Source: Hymenobacter perfusus
GTDB taxonomy: Bacteria; Bacteroidota; Bacteroidia; Cytophagales; Hymenobacteraceae
Length of the DNA stretch: 64,000 bases
Direction: 5' to 3'
Assembly: GCF_003944765.1 (NCBI RefSeq)
Contig: NZ_RWIU01000001.1
Location: 744,001 to 808,000, forward strand
Both the position numbers and the translations under genes were made by a program. Position 1 is the stretch's first letter. Each line of letters starts with the position of its first letter. The notes beneath the pieces were generated by a model. It was not told where the DNA came from. It ran no database searches and saw only the letters and a list, made by a program, of their open reading frames with translations. This document shows positions 26,830 to 34,874 of the stretch, piece by piece.

Positions 26830-26912
26830 TACCAGAGACGGGACTCGAACCCGTACGTCCGTGAAGACAAGGGATTTTAAGTCCCTCGTGGCTACCATTA
26901 CACCACTCTGGC
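26830..26912 (-). tRNA. tRNA-Leu (anticodon UAA)
   Basis: Reading the minus strand, the acceptor stem GCCAGAG/CTCTGGT, D-arm, anticodon loop CTTAAAA with TAA, a long class II variable arm and the T-arm ACGGG-TTCGAGT-CCCGT are all present. CCA is not encoded. Its first 15 bases overlap the 3' end of the upstream HNH gene on the same strand. Confidence 0.95.
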
Positions 26913-27386
26913 TGAATGCCTTATTTGGTTTTTGCCCCGATAGCTGCCTGTCTGGGCGTGACAATTGGGACAAAGTAACTGCAAATTTTCCAATCGATGG
27001 TCATTGTGGACACCATTGAGGTGATGCAATTCCAACGGAATAGGCTTATTCAGCCATTCCGTTAAACCACACTGCTCACACTGATGCACTTTATAGCCTT
27101 CTTTCAACAAACGTCCGCGCAAGCCATGGGTGAAAGCATACGGAGAATTCTGCACCAGTATTTCCTCCATGCTGTACTGCCGACCAAAATTCCGGTACCG
27201 CTCCCCTTGATTCCAGGCTTTACCCGTGAAATGCTCCGTACTTAAAGTCAAACGCCTGATGCGTTCATGCACCGTTTTGTAATTACCACCAGCCGGTACC
27301 AGTCCCAGCCGCCCCAGCACCTGCACCACAGACAGGCACTCGGTGACAATTGCGGCAAATACTTCATCAGTAACTCTGGACTTCAT
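26898..27386 (-). CDS. HNH endonuclease lying between two tRNA genes
   Basis: A 162-residue protein with an N-terminal helical DNA-binding part (SVVQVLGRLGLVPAGGNYKTV, STEHFTGKAWNQG) and a C-terminal HNH nuclease: zinc cysteines in CEQCG and CPNCH frame LELHHLNGVHNDHRLENL. This family is common in phages and as free-standing genes. The ATG at 27386 is chosen; another in-frame ATG is at 27452, directly past the tRNA-Gly terminator. The stop codon lies inside tRNA-Leu, with 15 bases of overlap. The promoter of tRNA-Leu would therefore have to lie inside this coding region unless the two are cotranscribed. Confidence 0.88.
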   Translation of the reverse strand: MKSRVTDEVFAAIVTECLSVVQVLGRLGLVPAGGNYKTVHERIRRLTLSTEHFTGKAWNQGERYRNFGRQYSMEEILVQNSPYAFTHGLRGRLLKEGYKVHQCEQCGLTEWLNKPIPLELHHLNGVHNDHRLENLQLLCPNCHAQTGSYRGKNQIRHSARVV

Positions 27387-27457
27387 ATCCGGATAGCATT
27401 TAGCTACTGAAGATACGAACCCAGTCTTTTCAGGCGGCAGCCATACCGGCATAAAAC

Positions 27458-27491
27458 AAAAAAAGGATGCTTCCGAAGAAACATCCTTTTT
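27458..27491 (-). terminator. Terminator after tRNA-Gly with UUCG tetraloop
   Basis: On the minus strand a 10-bp arm AAAAAGGATG pairs with CATCCTTTTT; the stem continues with TTTC/GAAG closing a TTCG tetraloop and ends in seven T. It starts 2 bases after the tRNA-Gly 3' end, so the HNH gene is not simply cotranscribed with tRNA-Gly. Confidence 0.88.
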
Positions 27492-27492
27492 G

Positions 27493-27565
27493 AGCGGGAG
27501 ACGAGGTTCGAACTCGCGACCTCGACCTTGGCAAGGTCGCGCTCTACCAACTGAGCTACTCTCGC
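27493..27565 (-). tRNA. tRNA-Gly (anticodon GCC) with an acceptor-stem mismatch
   Basis: The minus strand reads GCGAGAG-TA-GCTC...GAGC, anticodon stem-loop CGACC-TTGCCAA-GGTCG, T-arm GCGAG-TTCGAAC-CTCGT and 3' acceptor CTCCCGC plus discriminator T. Position 4 is A opposite C69, an A-C mismatch in an otherwise complete stem. CCA is not encoded. Confidence 0.92.
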
Positions 27566-27842
27566 TTTTGATCTTGGCGCCGTAGTGGCGTTTTGATGTG
27601 ACAAAGGTAGAAGAAGAATCCCTGAAGTCAAGCACACCCCCTAAAAAAAGTGGCTACTCGCACCTGAAAAAGGCTTTGTCGGCTGATTTTCAGGGAGAAA
27701 AATTTCACTCAAAACCAGCCGTGACAGGCATGCGGAGCGCTGTTAGACGCATTTCGCCCCGCCTGATTCCGATGTGCTTCCCTGCAAACAGAGAGAAACC
27801 GGCGCAGGCGGGGCGAAAAAACGAGTGCGCCGCCGCAGAAAC

Positions 27843-30650
27843 CTATTTCCCGCCAACGGCCAGCTTCAGCTCGTTCAGCTTCAGCAGGGCTTCGATGGGT
27901 GTGAGCGTATTCACGTCGAGGCGCTCCAGCAGCTCCCGGACTTTCTCCAGGGCCGGGTCGGCGGGCTCGAACATGCTCAGCTGAAGGCTGGGGCGCGGGG
28001 CGTTATGCACGGCGGCGGCGGGCTGGGCTTTCGGGCCCCGGCGGGCTGACTCGGGCGCGCTGGCAGCCGGCACGGCCCCGTTCAAAGGCACCACTTTGCC
28101 GCCGGTCGGCTCGCTTTCCAGGCCATCCAGCACGTCATCGAACTCAGTGGCGGCGTCGGCATCCACACCGGTGGAAGCACGCTCCTGCTCCAGATGGTGC
28201 ATGATTTCGTTGGCACGCAGTACCACCGAGGCGGGCATGCCGGCCATGCGGGCCACGTGGATGCCGAAGCTGTGCTCGGAGCCGCCTTCGCGCAGCTTGC
28301 GCAGGAACAGGATGCGGCCGTCGGCTTCCTTCACGGCCACGTTGTAGTTACGCACCCGCGGGCAGTCGTCGGCGAGCTGGTTGAGCTCGTGGTAGTGGGT
28401 GGCGAACAGGGTTTTGGCCGTGAACCGCGGGTTGTTGTGCAGGTGCTCCACAATGGCCCAGGCAATGCTGATGCCGTCGTAGGTGCTGGTGCCGCGCCCG
28501 ATTTCGTCCATCAGCACCAGGCTGCGGTCGGAGAGGTTGTTGAGGATGCTGGCCGTTTCGGTCATCTCCACCATGAAGGTGCTTTCGCCCTTGCTCAGGT
28601 TGTCGGAAGCGCCTACGCGGGTGAAGATCTTGTCGATGACGCCGACGTGCGCGGCATCAGCGGGCACGAAGGAGCCGATCTGGGCTAGCAGCACAATCAA
28701 GGCCGTCTGGCGCAGTAGGGCCGATTTACCGGCCATGTTGGGGCCGGTTATCACCACAATCTGCTGGTCGTCCTGGTTGAGGCAGATGTCATTGGGGATG
28801 TACTGCTCGCCGGGCGGCAACTGGCGCTCAATCACGGGGTGGCGGCCGGCCTTGATGTCGAGCAGCGTGCTGTCGTCTACCACCGGCTTCACGTAGCGGT
28901 GCTGGCGGGCGGTGGCGGCGAAGGAGGCCAAGCAGTCGGCCACGCCGATGGCGCGGGCGTTCTGCTGCACCTGGGCCACGTACTCGGCGGCCGTGAGCAC
29001 CAGCTCGTTGTAGATGCGCTGCTCAATCACGAACAGCCGCTCCTCGGCGTGCAGAATCTTCTCCTCGTAGGTTTTCAGCTCCTCCGTGATGTAGCGCTCG
29101 GCATTCACCAGCGTCTGCTTCCGGATCCAGGTGGTCGGCACCTTGTCCTTGTGCGAGTTCGTGACTTCGAGGTAGTAGCCAAATACCTTGTTGTAGGCCA
29201 CTTTCAAGGACGAAATTCCGGTTTCCTGAATTGCGCGCTGCTGCAGCTGAAACAGGTAGTCCTTGCCCGTAAAGGCCATGGCCCGCAGCTCGTCCAGCTC
29301 GGCATCTACCTTGTCGTTGAGCACGCCACCCTGGTTGGTGAGGATGGGTGCGTCTTCCCGGATTTTCAGCCGGATTTCCTCGCGCAGGGCGGTGCAGGGG
29401 TTGAGCTGGTCGGAGAGCTTCTGCAGCGCCCGGATGCCGGAGGCGGCCAGCTGCTCCCGGATCGGGCTGATGGCTTCCAGGGCGCGGGCCAGCTGCAGCA
29501 GCTCGCGCGGGTTGATGCGGCGCACGGCCACCTTGGAAATCAGCCGCTCCAGGTCGTTGATCTGGCGCAGGTGCTGCAGCAGGTTTTCCAGCAGCTCGGG
29601 CGTCTGGAGCAGGGCCTCCACCGTATCGAGGCGGCGCTGAATCTGGGCGGGCTCCTTCAGGGGCAGCACCACCCACTTGCGCAGCAGGCGCGCGCCCATG
29701 GGCGTCACGGTCTGGTCGAGGATGTCGATGAGGGGCACGCCGCCGGGGTGCTGGGCCTGCACCAGCTCCAGGTTGCGCACCGTAAACCGGTCGAGCCACA
29801 CGTACTTGTCCTCCTCCAGCCGCCCGATGCTGCCGATGTGGCCCACGTCGGTGTGCTTGGTTTCGGCCAGGTAGTGCAGCACGCAGCCGGCCGCCGTGAT
29901 GCCCTCCCGCAGCCCATCAATGCCGAAACCCTTGAGGGAGGTGGTGTTGAAGTGGCGGGTGAGCAAATCGTGGCCGTAATCGAAGCCGAACACCCATTCT
30001 TCCAGCGCAAAGTGGCAGTAGTCGGACCCGAAGTGCTCCTCGAACTCGCGGCGGCTTTTCTTGCAGAACAGCACCTCGGCGGGCTGGAAGTTCTGGAGCA
30101 GCTTGCCCAGGTAATCAATAGTGCCCTGGGCCACCAGAAACTCACCGGTGCTGATATCCAGAAAGCTCACGCCGGCCTCGTGCTTGCCGAAGTGCACGGC
30201 GCAGAGGTAGTTGTTGGCGCGGCGCTCCAGCACGTTGTCGTGCAGGCTCACGCCGGGCGTGACGAGCTCCGTCACGCCGCGCTTGACGAGGCCCTTGGCC
30301 TGCTTGGGGTCTTCGAGCTGGTCGCAGATGGCTACGCGCTGGCCGGCGCGCACCAGCTTGGGCAGGTAGGTATCGAGGGAGTGGTGGGGGAAGCCGGCCA
30401 GCGGGGTTTCGGAGGCCGTGCCCGCCCCGCGCTTGGTGAGCGTGATATCGAGGATGCGCGACGCCGTGACGGCATCCTCGCCGAAGGTTTCATAGAAGTC
30501 GCCCACCCGGAACAGCAGCACGGCGCCGGGGTGGGCCTGCTTGAGCTCGTAATACTGGCGCATCAGAGGCGTGTCCACCACGGGGGCGGGCCCCAGCGTG
30601 CCGTGCGTGCGGATGGGCTTTTTATTAGAGTCGGCGGTTTTGGTTCTCAC
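27843..30650 (-). CDS. mutS: DNA mismatch repair protein MutS
   Basis: MutS recognises base mismatches and small loops and recruits MutL. The 935-residue product is slightly longer than the common 850-880 because of a Pro/Ala-rich C-terminal linker. The mismatch-binding domain has VGDFYETFGEDA with the Phe-x-Glu motif. The clamp and lever regions are followed by the ATPase domain with Walker A GPNMAGKSALLRQ (about residue 634), Walker B SLVLMDEIGRGTSTYDG and the FATHYHELN switch. The ATG at 30650 is taken; the mature family match starts near TPLMRQYYELK. A repeat element lies between its start and the divergent methyltransferase gene. Confidence 0.97.
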   Translation of the reverse strand: MRTKTADSNKKPIRTHGTLGPAPVVDTPLMRQYYELKQAHPGAVLLFRVGDFYETFGEDAVTASRILDITLTKRGAGTASETPLAGFPHHSLDTYLPKLVRAGQRVAICDQLEDPKQAKGLVKRGVTELVTPGVSLHDNVLERRANNYLCAVHFGKHEAGVSFLDISTGEFLVAQGTIDYLGKLLQNFQPAEVLFCKKSRREFEEHFGSDYCHFALEEWVFGFDYGHDLLTRHFNTTSLKGFGIDGLREGITAAGCVLHYLAETKHTDVGHIGSIGRLEEDKYVWLDRFTVRNLELVQAQHPGGVPLIDILDQTVTPMGARLLRKWVVLPLKEPAQIQRRLDTVEALLQTPELLENLLQHLRQINDLERLISKVAVRRINPRELLQLARALEAISPIREQLAASGIRALQKLSDQLNPCTALREEIRLKIREDAPILTNQGGVLNDKVDAELDELRAMAFTGKDYLFQLQQRAIQETGISSLKVAYNKVFGYYLEVTNSHKDKVPTTWIRKQTLVNAERYITEELKTYEEKILHAEERLFVIEQRIYNELVLTAAEYVAQVQQNARAIGVADCLASFAATARQHRYVKPVVDDSTLLDIKAGRHPVIERQLPPGEQYIPNDICLNQDDQQIVVITGPNMAGKSALLRQTALIVLLAQIGSFVPADAAHVGVIDKIFTRVGASDNLSKGESTFMVEMTETASILNNLSDRSLVLMDEIGRGTSTYDGISIAWAIVEHLHNNPRFTAKTLFATHYHELNQLADDCPRVRNYNVAVKEADGRILFLRKLREGGSEHSFGIHVARMAGMPASVVLRANEIMHHLEQERASTGVDADAATEFDDVLDGLESEPTGGKVVPLNGAVPAASAPESARRGPKAQPAAAVHNAPRPSLQLSMFEPADPALEKVRELLERLDVNTLTPIEALLKLNELKLAVGGK

Positions 30651-30707
30651 AGAAAAACGGGGATTCAGAAATATGGGGGCGAGGGCGGAGCGGTTGGGGC
30701 TAACAGC

Positions 30708-30817
30708 ACGTCATGCTGAGCGAAGCCGGAGGCGCAGTCGAAGCATCTCGCGTGCTGACGTTGCAACGGTAATTCAACGTCAGCACGCGAGATGCTTCGG
30801 CAAGCTCAGCATGACGT
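30708..30817. repeat. REP-like palindromic element upstream of mutS
   Basis: An imperfect palindrome of 110 bases: acgtcatgctgagc (30708-30721) pairs with gctcagcatgacgt (30804-30817), and a 24-base arm (30740-30763) pairs perfectly with 30775-30798. The left side has an extra internal stretch of 18 bases against 5 on the right. The core GTCATGCTGAGC...GAAGCATCTCGCG resembles repeats I recall as abundant in Hymenobacter genomes; that recollection is not verified here. Confidence 0.82.
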
Positions 30818-30879
30818 TCCTTTTCGGCAACGAGACCACGCGACTCAGCCCTAACAGCCGCCACCCGGCCGGGCGTTCC

Positions 30880-30887
30880 TACCTTTG
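30880..30887 (+). promoter_or_regulatory. TAnnTTTG -7 element immediately before the methyltransferase gene
   Basis: TACCTTTG ends 5 bases before the ATG at 30893. If used, transcription would start at or within a base or two of the start codon, giving a leaderless mRNA. Confidence 0.5.
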
Positions 30888-30892
30888 CCGGC

Positions 30893-31435
30893 ATGCGCAA
30901 ACTCTCAATGGAAGAGCTGAACCGGCTGACGGTGGCAGACTTCAAAAATACGCGAAAATTCCCCCTCACCCTAGTGCTCGACAACGTGCGCAGCCTCCAT
31001 AACGTGGGCGCGGCCTTCCGCACGGCCGATGCCTTTGCGGTGGAAAAAATCTGGCTGTGCGGCATTACGGGCCGCCCACCCCAGCGCGAAATCACCAAAA
31101 CGGCCCTGGGTTCCACCGAGTCCGTGGCCTGGGAATACGCCCCTACCACGCTGGAGGCGCTGCAGCAGCTCAAGGCTGCCGGCTACCAACTCATTGCCGT
31201 GGAGCAGACCACTGGGAGCGTACCATTGCCCAAGTTTCAGGTGCAAGCCAACCAACCTTATGCGCTCATCATGGGCAACGAGGTGTTTGGGGTGGACGAT
31301 GAAGTGCTGGCCCTGTGCGACGCCGCCGTGGAGATTCCGCAATTCGGCACCAAGCACAGCCTGAACGTGAGCGTGGCGGCCGGGGTGGTGCTGTGGGAGT
31401 TTATTAGCCGGATGAGTGCAGGTACAACGCTCTAA
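30893..31435 (+). CDS. TrmH/SpoU-family RNA 2'-O-methyltransferase
   Basis: A 180-residue SPOUT methyltransferase that transfers a methyl group from SAM to a ribose in tRNA or rRNA. All three SpoU motifs are present: NVRSLHNVGAAFRTADAF (motif 1), IMGNEVFGVDDEVL (motif 2) and IPQFGTKHSLNVSVAAGVVLWE (motif 3, knot). It lacks the N-terminal L30e-like substrate domain of RlmB/TsnR-type enzymes, so it is a short TrmH-like form; the RNA target cannot be stated. It is transcribed divergently from mutS and ends at a hairpin terminator. Confidence 0.92.
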   Translation: MRKLSMEELNRLTVADFKNTRKFPLTLVLDNVRSLHNVGAAFRTADAFAVEKIWLCGITGRPPQREITKTALGSTESVAWEYAPTTLEALQQLKAAGYQLIAVEQTTGSVPLPKFQVQANQPYALIMGNEVFGVDDEVLALCDAAVEIPQFGTKHSLNVSVAAGVVLWEFISRMSAGTTL

Positions 31436-31514
31436 TCTTATCACTTCTGGAAAGTCGATAATTATTTCGCGTTTTTAGTCGCATACTTCGCAAGGAATAC
31501 AGCCTTTGTTGCGT

Positions 31515-31522
31515 AAATTTGA
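31515..31522 (+). promoter_or_regulatory. Possible -7 element for the M36 peptidase gene
   Basis: TAAATTTG fits TAnnTTTG and sits immediately before the hairpin that terminates the methyltransferase gene; transcription from it would begin inside that hairpin. No clear -33 element is seen. Confidence 0.3.
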
Positions 31523-31553
31523 AACGGGCCGCCCCACAAGGCGGCCCGTTTTG
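31523..31553 (+). terminator. Terminator after the SpoU methyltransferase gene
   Basis: A 12-bp perfect stem (aaacgggccgcc / ggcggcccgttt) with a 6-base loop followed by a T. Confidence 0.75.
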
Positions 31554-31592
31554 ACTTAGAGCACCTCCGTTTCACACCTCTACCCGAAGTTA

Positions 31593-34301
31593 ATGAAATC
31601 AACCTTTACTATTCCGATGGCCCGTGCTTTAGCCGTGGCGGCCCTGCTGGCCGTACCGGGTCTGGCAGCCGCCCAAAACGCACCTTCTGAACAGGCTCTC
31701 GGCGCCCTGAAAGCCCGCCAGTCCAGCCTGGGACTACTTTCGGTGGATATAGCCGATGCCGCCGTAACCAGCCAGTATACTGATAAGAGTAACGGTATCA
31801 GCCATGTGTACCTGCGCCAGCGTGTGCAGGGCGTGGAAATATACGGCGCCGTAGCCGATGTGCACCTCACCCAGGCGGGCAAAATAGCCGGCCTGCACAG
31901 CAGCTTCCTGACCAACGCTACGGCCCAGGCCCGGAACGCTACTCCTTCGCTCACGGCAGGGCAGGCAGTAGCCGCCGCCGCCAAAGCGCTGGGGATGCCC
32001 GCTCCGCGCAATCTGGATATCCGGAAGGCTGGTTCGGCCACGGAAGGCATGGAGTTTAATGACGGGGGAATTTCGCTGGATAAGATTCCGGTAAAGCTGA
32101 TGTACCTGCCGCTGGCCGATGGCTCCCTGCGCCTGGTGTGGGACGTTACGCTGGCTCCTCTCAACGGTGAGCATTACTGGAATGCCCGCGTAGATGCCGC
32201 CACCGGTGAGCTGCTCGACAAAACCGACTATACTATTTCTGAGAGCTTCAGCGTCTCCTCCCTCATCCGTCCGATAGCTCAGGCGGCTTCCGCAGCAGCT
32301 CAGCCGGCGTCTGTTCCGGGTACCACGGCTGGCAAGCCCACGGCCGCCAACACGTATAACGTGTGGCCCCTCACGGTGGAAAGCCCCTCGCACGGCACTC
32401 GCCAGCTGGTAGCCAACCCCGCTGATGCGACCTTCTCCCCCTTCGGCTGGCACGATGTGGATGGCGTGGCCGGTGCCGAGCACACCATCACGCGCGGTAA
32501 CAACGTGCACGCCTACGATGACCGCTCGAACCGGAACGTGTACACGGCCGGCACTACCCTCAGCCCCGATGGCGGCGCAAACCTGGAGTTTGACTTTCCC
32601 TTCAATGATGCCCTGACCGCTCCGGCCGTTTCTAACCTGAACGCGGCCATAGTCAACCTGTTCTACTGGAACAACATGATGCACGACGTGATGGCCTATA
32701 AGGGCTTCGACGAAGTGAGCGGCAACTTCCAGGTAAAGAACTACGGCGGCACCGGCCTCGGCAACGACGACGTGCGGGCCGAAGCCCAGGATGCCTCCAC
32801 GGCAACTACCGTCAGCCTGAACAACGCCAACTTCTCGACCCCGGTAGATGGCTCCCGTCCCCGCATGCAGATGTACCTATGGGACAAGTCGGAGCTGGCT
32901 ATTAACATCACGGCTCCCAGCACGCTGGCTGGCTCACTGGTGGCTACGGAAGGTTCCATTGGCCGTAAGCTCAACCGCGTAGGCCCTATCACTGGCAATC
33001 TGGTGCTGGTGAACGACGGCACCACCACGCCCAGCCTCGGCTGCAACACCACCTACGCCAACGCGGCCGACGTAAGCGGCAACATTGCCCTCGTTGAACG
33101 AGGCACCTGCAACTTTGGCCTCAAGGTGAAAAACGCCCAGCTGGCCGGTGCCCGCATGGTGGTGGTCATTGACAACGCCGTGGGTGGTACCGTTCCCGTT
33201 TCCATGGGCGGCTCCGCCGATACGGTAGGGGTGCGGATTCCTTCAATTGCCATCCTAAAAGTTGACGGTGACCGGATCAAAGCAGCTTTGCAGGCTGGCC
33301 AGACGGTTTCCATCACCGCTGCGGGTAACTACTACATGCGCGACGGTGACTTCGACAACGGCATCGTTGCCCATGAGTACGGCCACGGCATTTCTACCCG
33401 CCTCACCGGCGGCCCCGGTAACTCCAGCTGCCTAGGCAGTGCTGAGCAGATGGGAGAAGGCTGGAGCGACTTCTTCGCCCTCTGGATGACTACCAAGCCC
33501 GGCGACGTGAGCACCACGGGCCGCGGTATCGGCACGTACGCTTCCTTCGAGCCCGTTACGGGCGGCGGTATCCGCCCCACCCGCTACAGCACCGACATGA
33601 AGCTCAACCCGGCCACGTACGCGTTGGTAGGCACCGGCATCTACAACACGTATGTTGACGCCGCTGGTGTTACCCGCAACCAGGTCCACAACATCGGCTA
33701 CATCTGGGCTACCACGCTGTGGGATTTGAACTGGGCCCTGATTGACAAATACGGCTACAACGCCGACCTGAAAGCCAACACCGGCGGCAACAACGTGGCC
33801 CTGCGCCTCGTGCTGGATGGCTGCAAGCTGCAGCCCTGCAACCCCGGTTTCCTCGATGGCCGCAATGCCATCCTGAAGGCCGACTCCATCAACAACAAAG
33901 GTGCTAACTCCGGTCTGATCTGGCGCGTGTTTGCCCGTCGGGGCATGGGCTTCAGCGCCGTACAGGGCAGCAGCAGCGTCCTCACCGACCAGGTTGCCGC
34001 CTACGACCTGCCGGCCATCCTGAGCAGCAGCAAGCAGCTCAACGAGAAACTGCTGGAAGTGTACCCCAACCCCGCCAACGGCCAGGTACTGGTCCGCACA
34101 CAGGTGAGCAGCACCGCCCCGGTACAGGTGGAAATGGTGTCGTTGCTGGGCCAGCGCGTGAGCGTGCAGACGGCTTCGGCCGCCCGGCTGCAGCAGGAAG
34201 GCGTAACGCTGAACACCGCTAAGCTCGCCGCTGGCGTGTACATGGTGCGTCTGACCACGTCGGAAGGCATCATCACCAAAAAAGTAGTGGTTCAGCACTA
34301 A
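31593..34301 (+). CDS. Secreted M36 fungalysin-type metallopeptidase with PA domain and T9SS sorting domain
   Basis: A 902-residue extracellular protease. Order: signal peptide (to AAAQ), FTP/PepSY-like inhibitory propeptide (about 30-210), M36 catalytic region, a protease-associated domain (about 475-575, with VALVERGTCNF-like segment and IAILKVDG), then HEYGHGIS (His594, Glu595, His598), the third zinc ligand in EGWSDFFALW, and a C-terminal T9SS type A domain (YPNPANGQVLVRTQ to KKVVVQH). The PA domain lies directly before the zinc site. It is expected to be made as a zymogen, exported by T9SS and to digest proteins outside the cell. It is monocistronic, bounded by terminators on both sides. 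Confidence 0.94.
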   Translation: MKSTFTIPMARALAVAALLAVPGLAAAQNAPSEQALGALKARQSSLGLLSVDIADAAVTSQYTDKSNGISHVYLRQRVQGVEIYGAVADVHLTQAGKIAGLHSSFLTNATAQARNATPSLTAGQAVAAAAKALGMPAPRNLDIRKAGSATEGMEFNDGGISLDKIPVKLMYLPLADGSLRLVWDVTLAPLNGEHYWNARVDAATGELLDKTDYTISESFSVSSLIRPIAQAASAAAQPASVPGTTAGKPTAANTYNVWPLTVESPSHGTRQLVANPADATFSPFGWHDVDGVAGAEHTITRGNNVHAYDDRSNRNVYTAGTTLSPDGGANLEFDFPFNDALTAPAVSNLNAAIVNLFYWNNMMHDVMAYKGFDEVSGNFQVKNYGGTGLGNDDVRAEAQDASTATTVSLNNANFSTPVDGSRPRMQMYLWDKSELAINITAPSTLAGSLVATEGSIGRKLNRVGPITGNLVLVNDGTTTPSLGCNTTYANAADVSGNIALVERGTCNFGLKVKNAQLAGARMVVVIDNAVGGTVPVSMGGSADTVGVRIPSIAILKVDGDRIKAALQAGQTVSITAAGNYYMRDGDFDNGIVAHEYGHGISTRLTGGPGNSSCLGSAEQMGEGWSDFFALWMTTKPGDVSTTGRGIGTYASFEPVTGGGIRPTRYSTDMKLNPATYALVGTGIYNTYVDAAGVTRNQVHNIGYIWATTLWDLNWALIDKYGYNADLKANTGGNNVALRLVLDGCKLQPCNPGFLDGRNAILKADSINNKGANSGLIWRVFARRGMGFSAVQGSSSVLTDQVAAYDLPAILSSSKQLNEKLLEVYPNPANGQVLVRTQVSSTAPVQVEMVSLLGQRVSVQTASAARLQQEGVTLNTAKLAAGVYMVRLTTSEGIITKKVVVQH

Positions 34302-34331
34302 GCCGCCGACTTTTACGTCCGTTCCATTGTT

Positions 34332-34366
34332 AACAACCGCCCGGCCCTGCGCCGGGCGGTTGTTTT
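34332..34366 (+). terminator. Terminator after the M36 peptidase gene
   Basis: A perfect 14-bp GC-rich stem (aacaaccgcccggc / gccgggcggttgtt) with a 5-base loop and a T run. Confidence 0.88.
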
Positions 34367-34389
34367 GCTATACGCCCTTTCTGTTGCTG

Positions 34390-34806
34390 ATGTCTGTTTC
34401 CCGCCCCAATGCTATGCTGCTGGCCCTACGGCCTGTTATTGCCACCGATACTTCGGTAGCTGATGCCCCGGGCACGCCCGGCTATTTTCTGCACCATACG
34501 CTCCGGCCCGTGCTCAAGCTGCAGAACGAACTGCTCCTGGTCGTTGTAGCCGACTTTGTGCGGGACCACCGTGTGCCATTGGCTACTGCGGCAGCAACTG
34601 ACCAGCAGCGTCTGCTCGCCGAGCTGCTTACGCGCAATATCAAGCTGCGCTACACGGTTGTGGGTCTTATCACGGGGCTGTTTACTACGGAGGAACTGGC
34701 TACGTACCACCAACACCGCCCCGAGCTGAACCGCCGGCTGCTGGAGCTGGCTACCCGGCGCGTGCAGGACCAGGCTACCACCGTGGCAGAGTTGAGCCTG
34801 GCGTAG
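34390..34806 (+). CDS. Hypothetical cytoplasmic protein
   Basis: I do not recognise this 138-residue protein. The ATG at 34390 is preferred because the further upstream open frame overlaps the preceding terminator. It is mostly helical by appearance, with hydrophobic helices around LRPVLKLQNELLLVVVADFV and IKLRYTVVGLITGLFTTEELATY but no signal peptide, lipobox or clear transmembrane span. Codon use looks like its neighbours, supporting a real gene. It is enclosed by terminators, hence monocistronic. Confidence 0.65.
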   Translation: MSVSRPNAMLLALRPVIATDTSVADAPGTPGYFLHHTLRPVLKLQNELLLVVVADFVRDHRVPLATAAATDQQRLLAELLTRNIKLRYTVVGLITGLFTTEELATYHQHRPELNRRLLELATRRVQDQATTVAELSLA

Positions 34807-34814
34807 GAATACAA

Positions 34815-34860
34815 GAACAGAAAAGGGCCCGCAGCTTCTGCTGCGGGCCCTTTTCTGTTC
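34815..34860. terminator. Bidirectional terminator between convergent genes
   Basis: A perfect 20-bp inverted repeat (34815-34834 and 34841-34860) separates the hypothetical gene (+) from the TerC gene (-). Confidence 0.92.
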
Positions 34861-34874
34861 CGATGATATGGTGT

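Noticed and set aside
28839..30719. 626-codon open frame on the plus strand opposite mutS
   Set aside because: Shadow of mutS; no start context or recognisable domain, and composition is that of an antisense frame.
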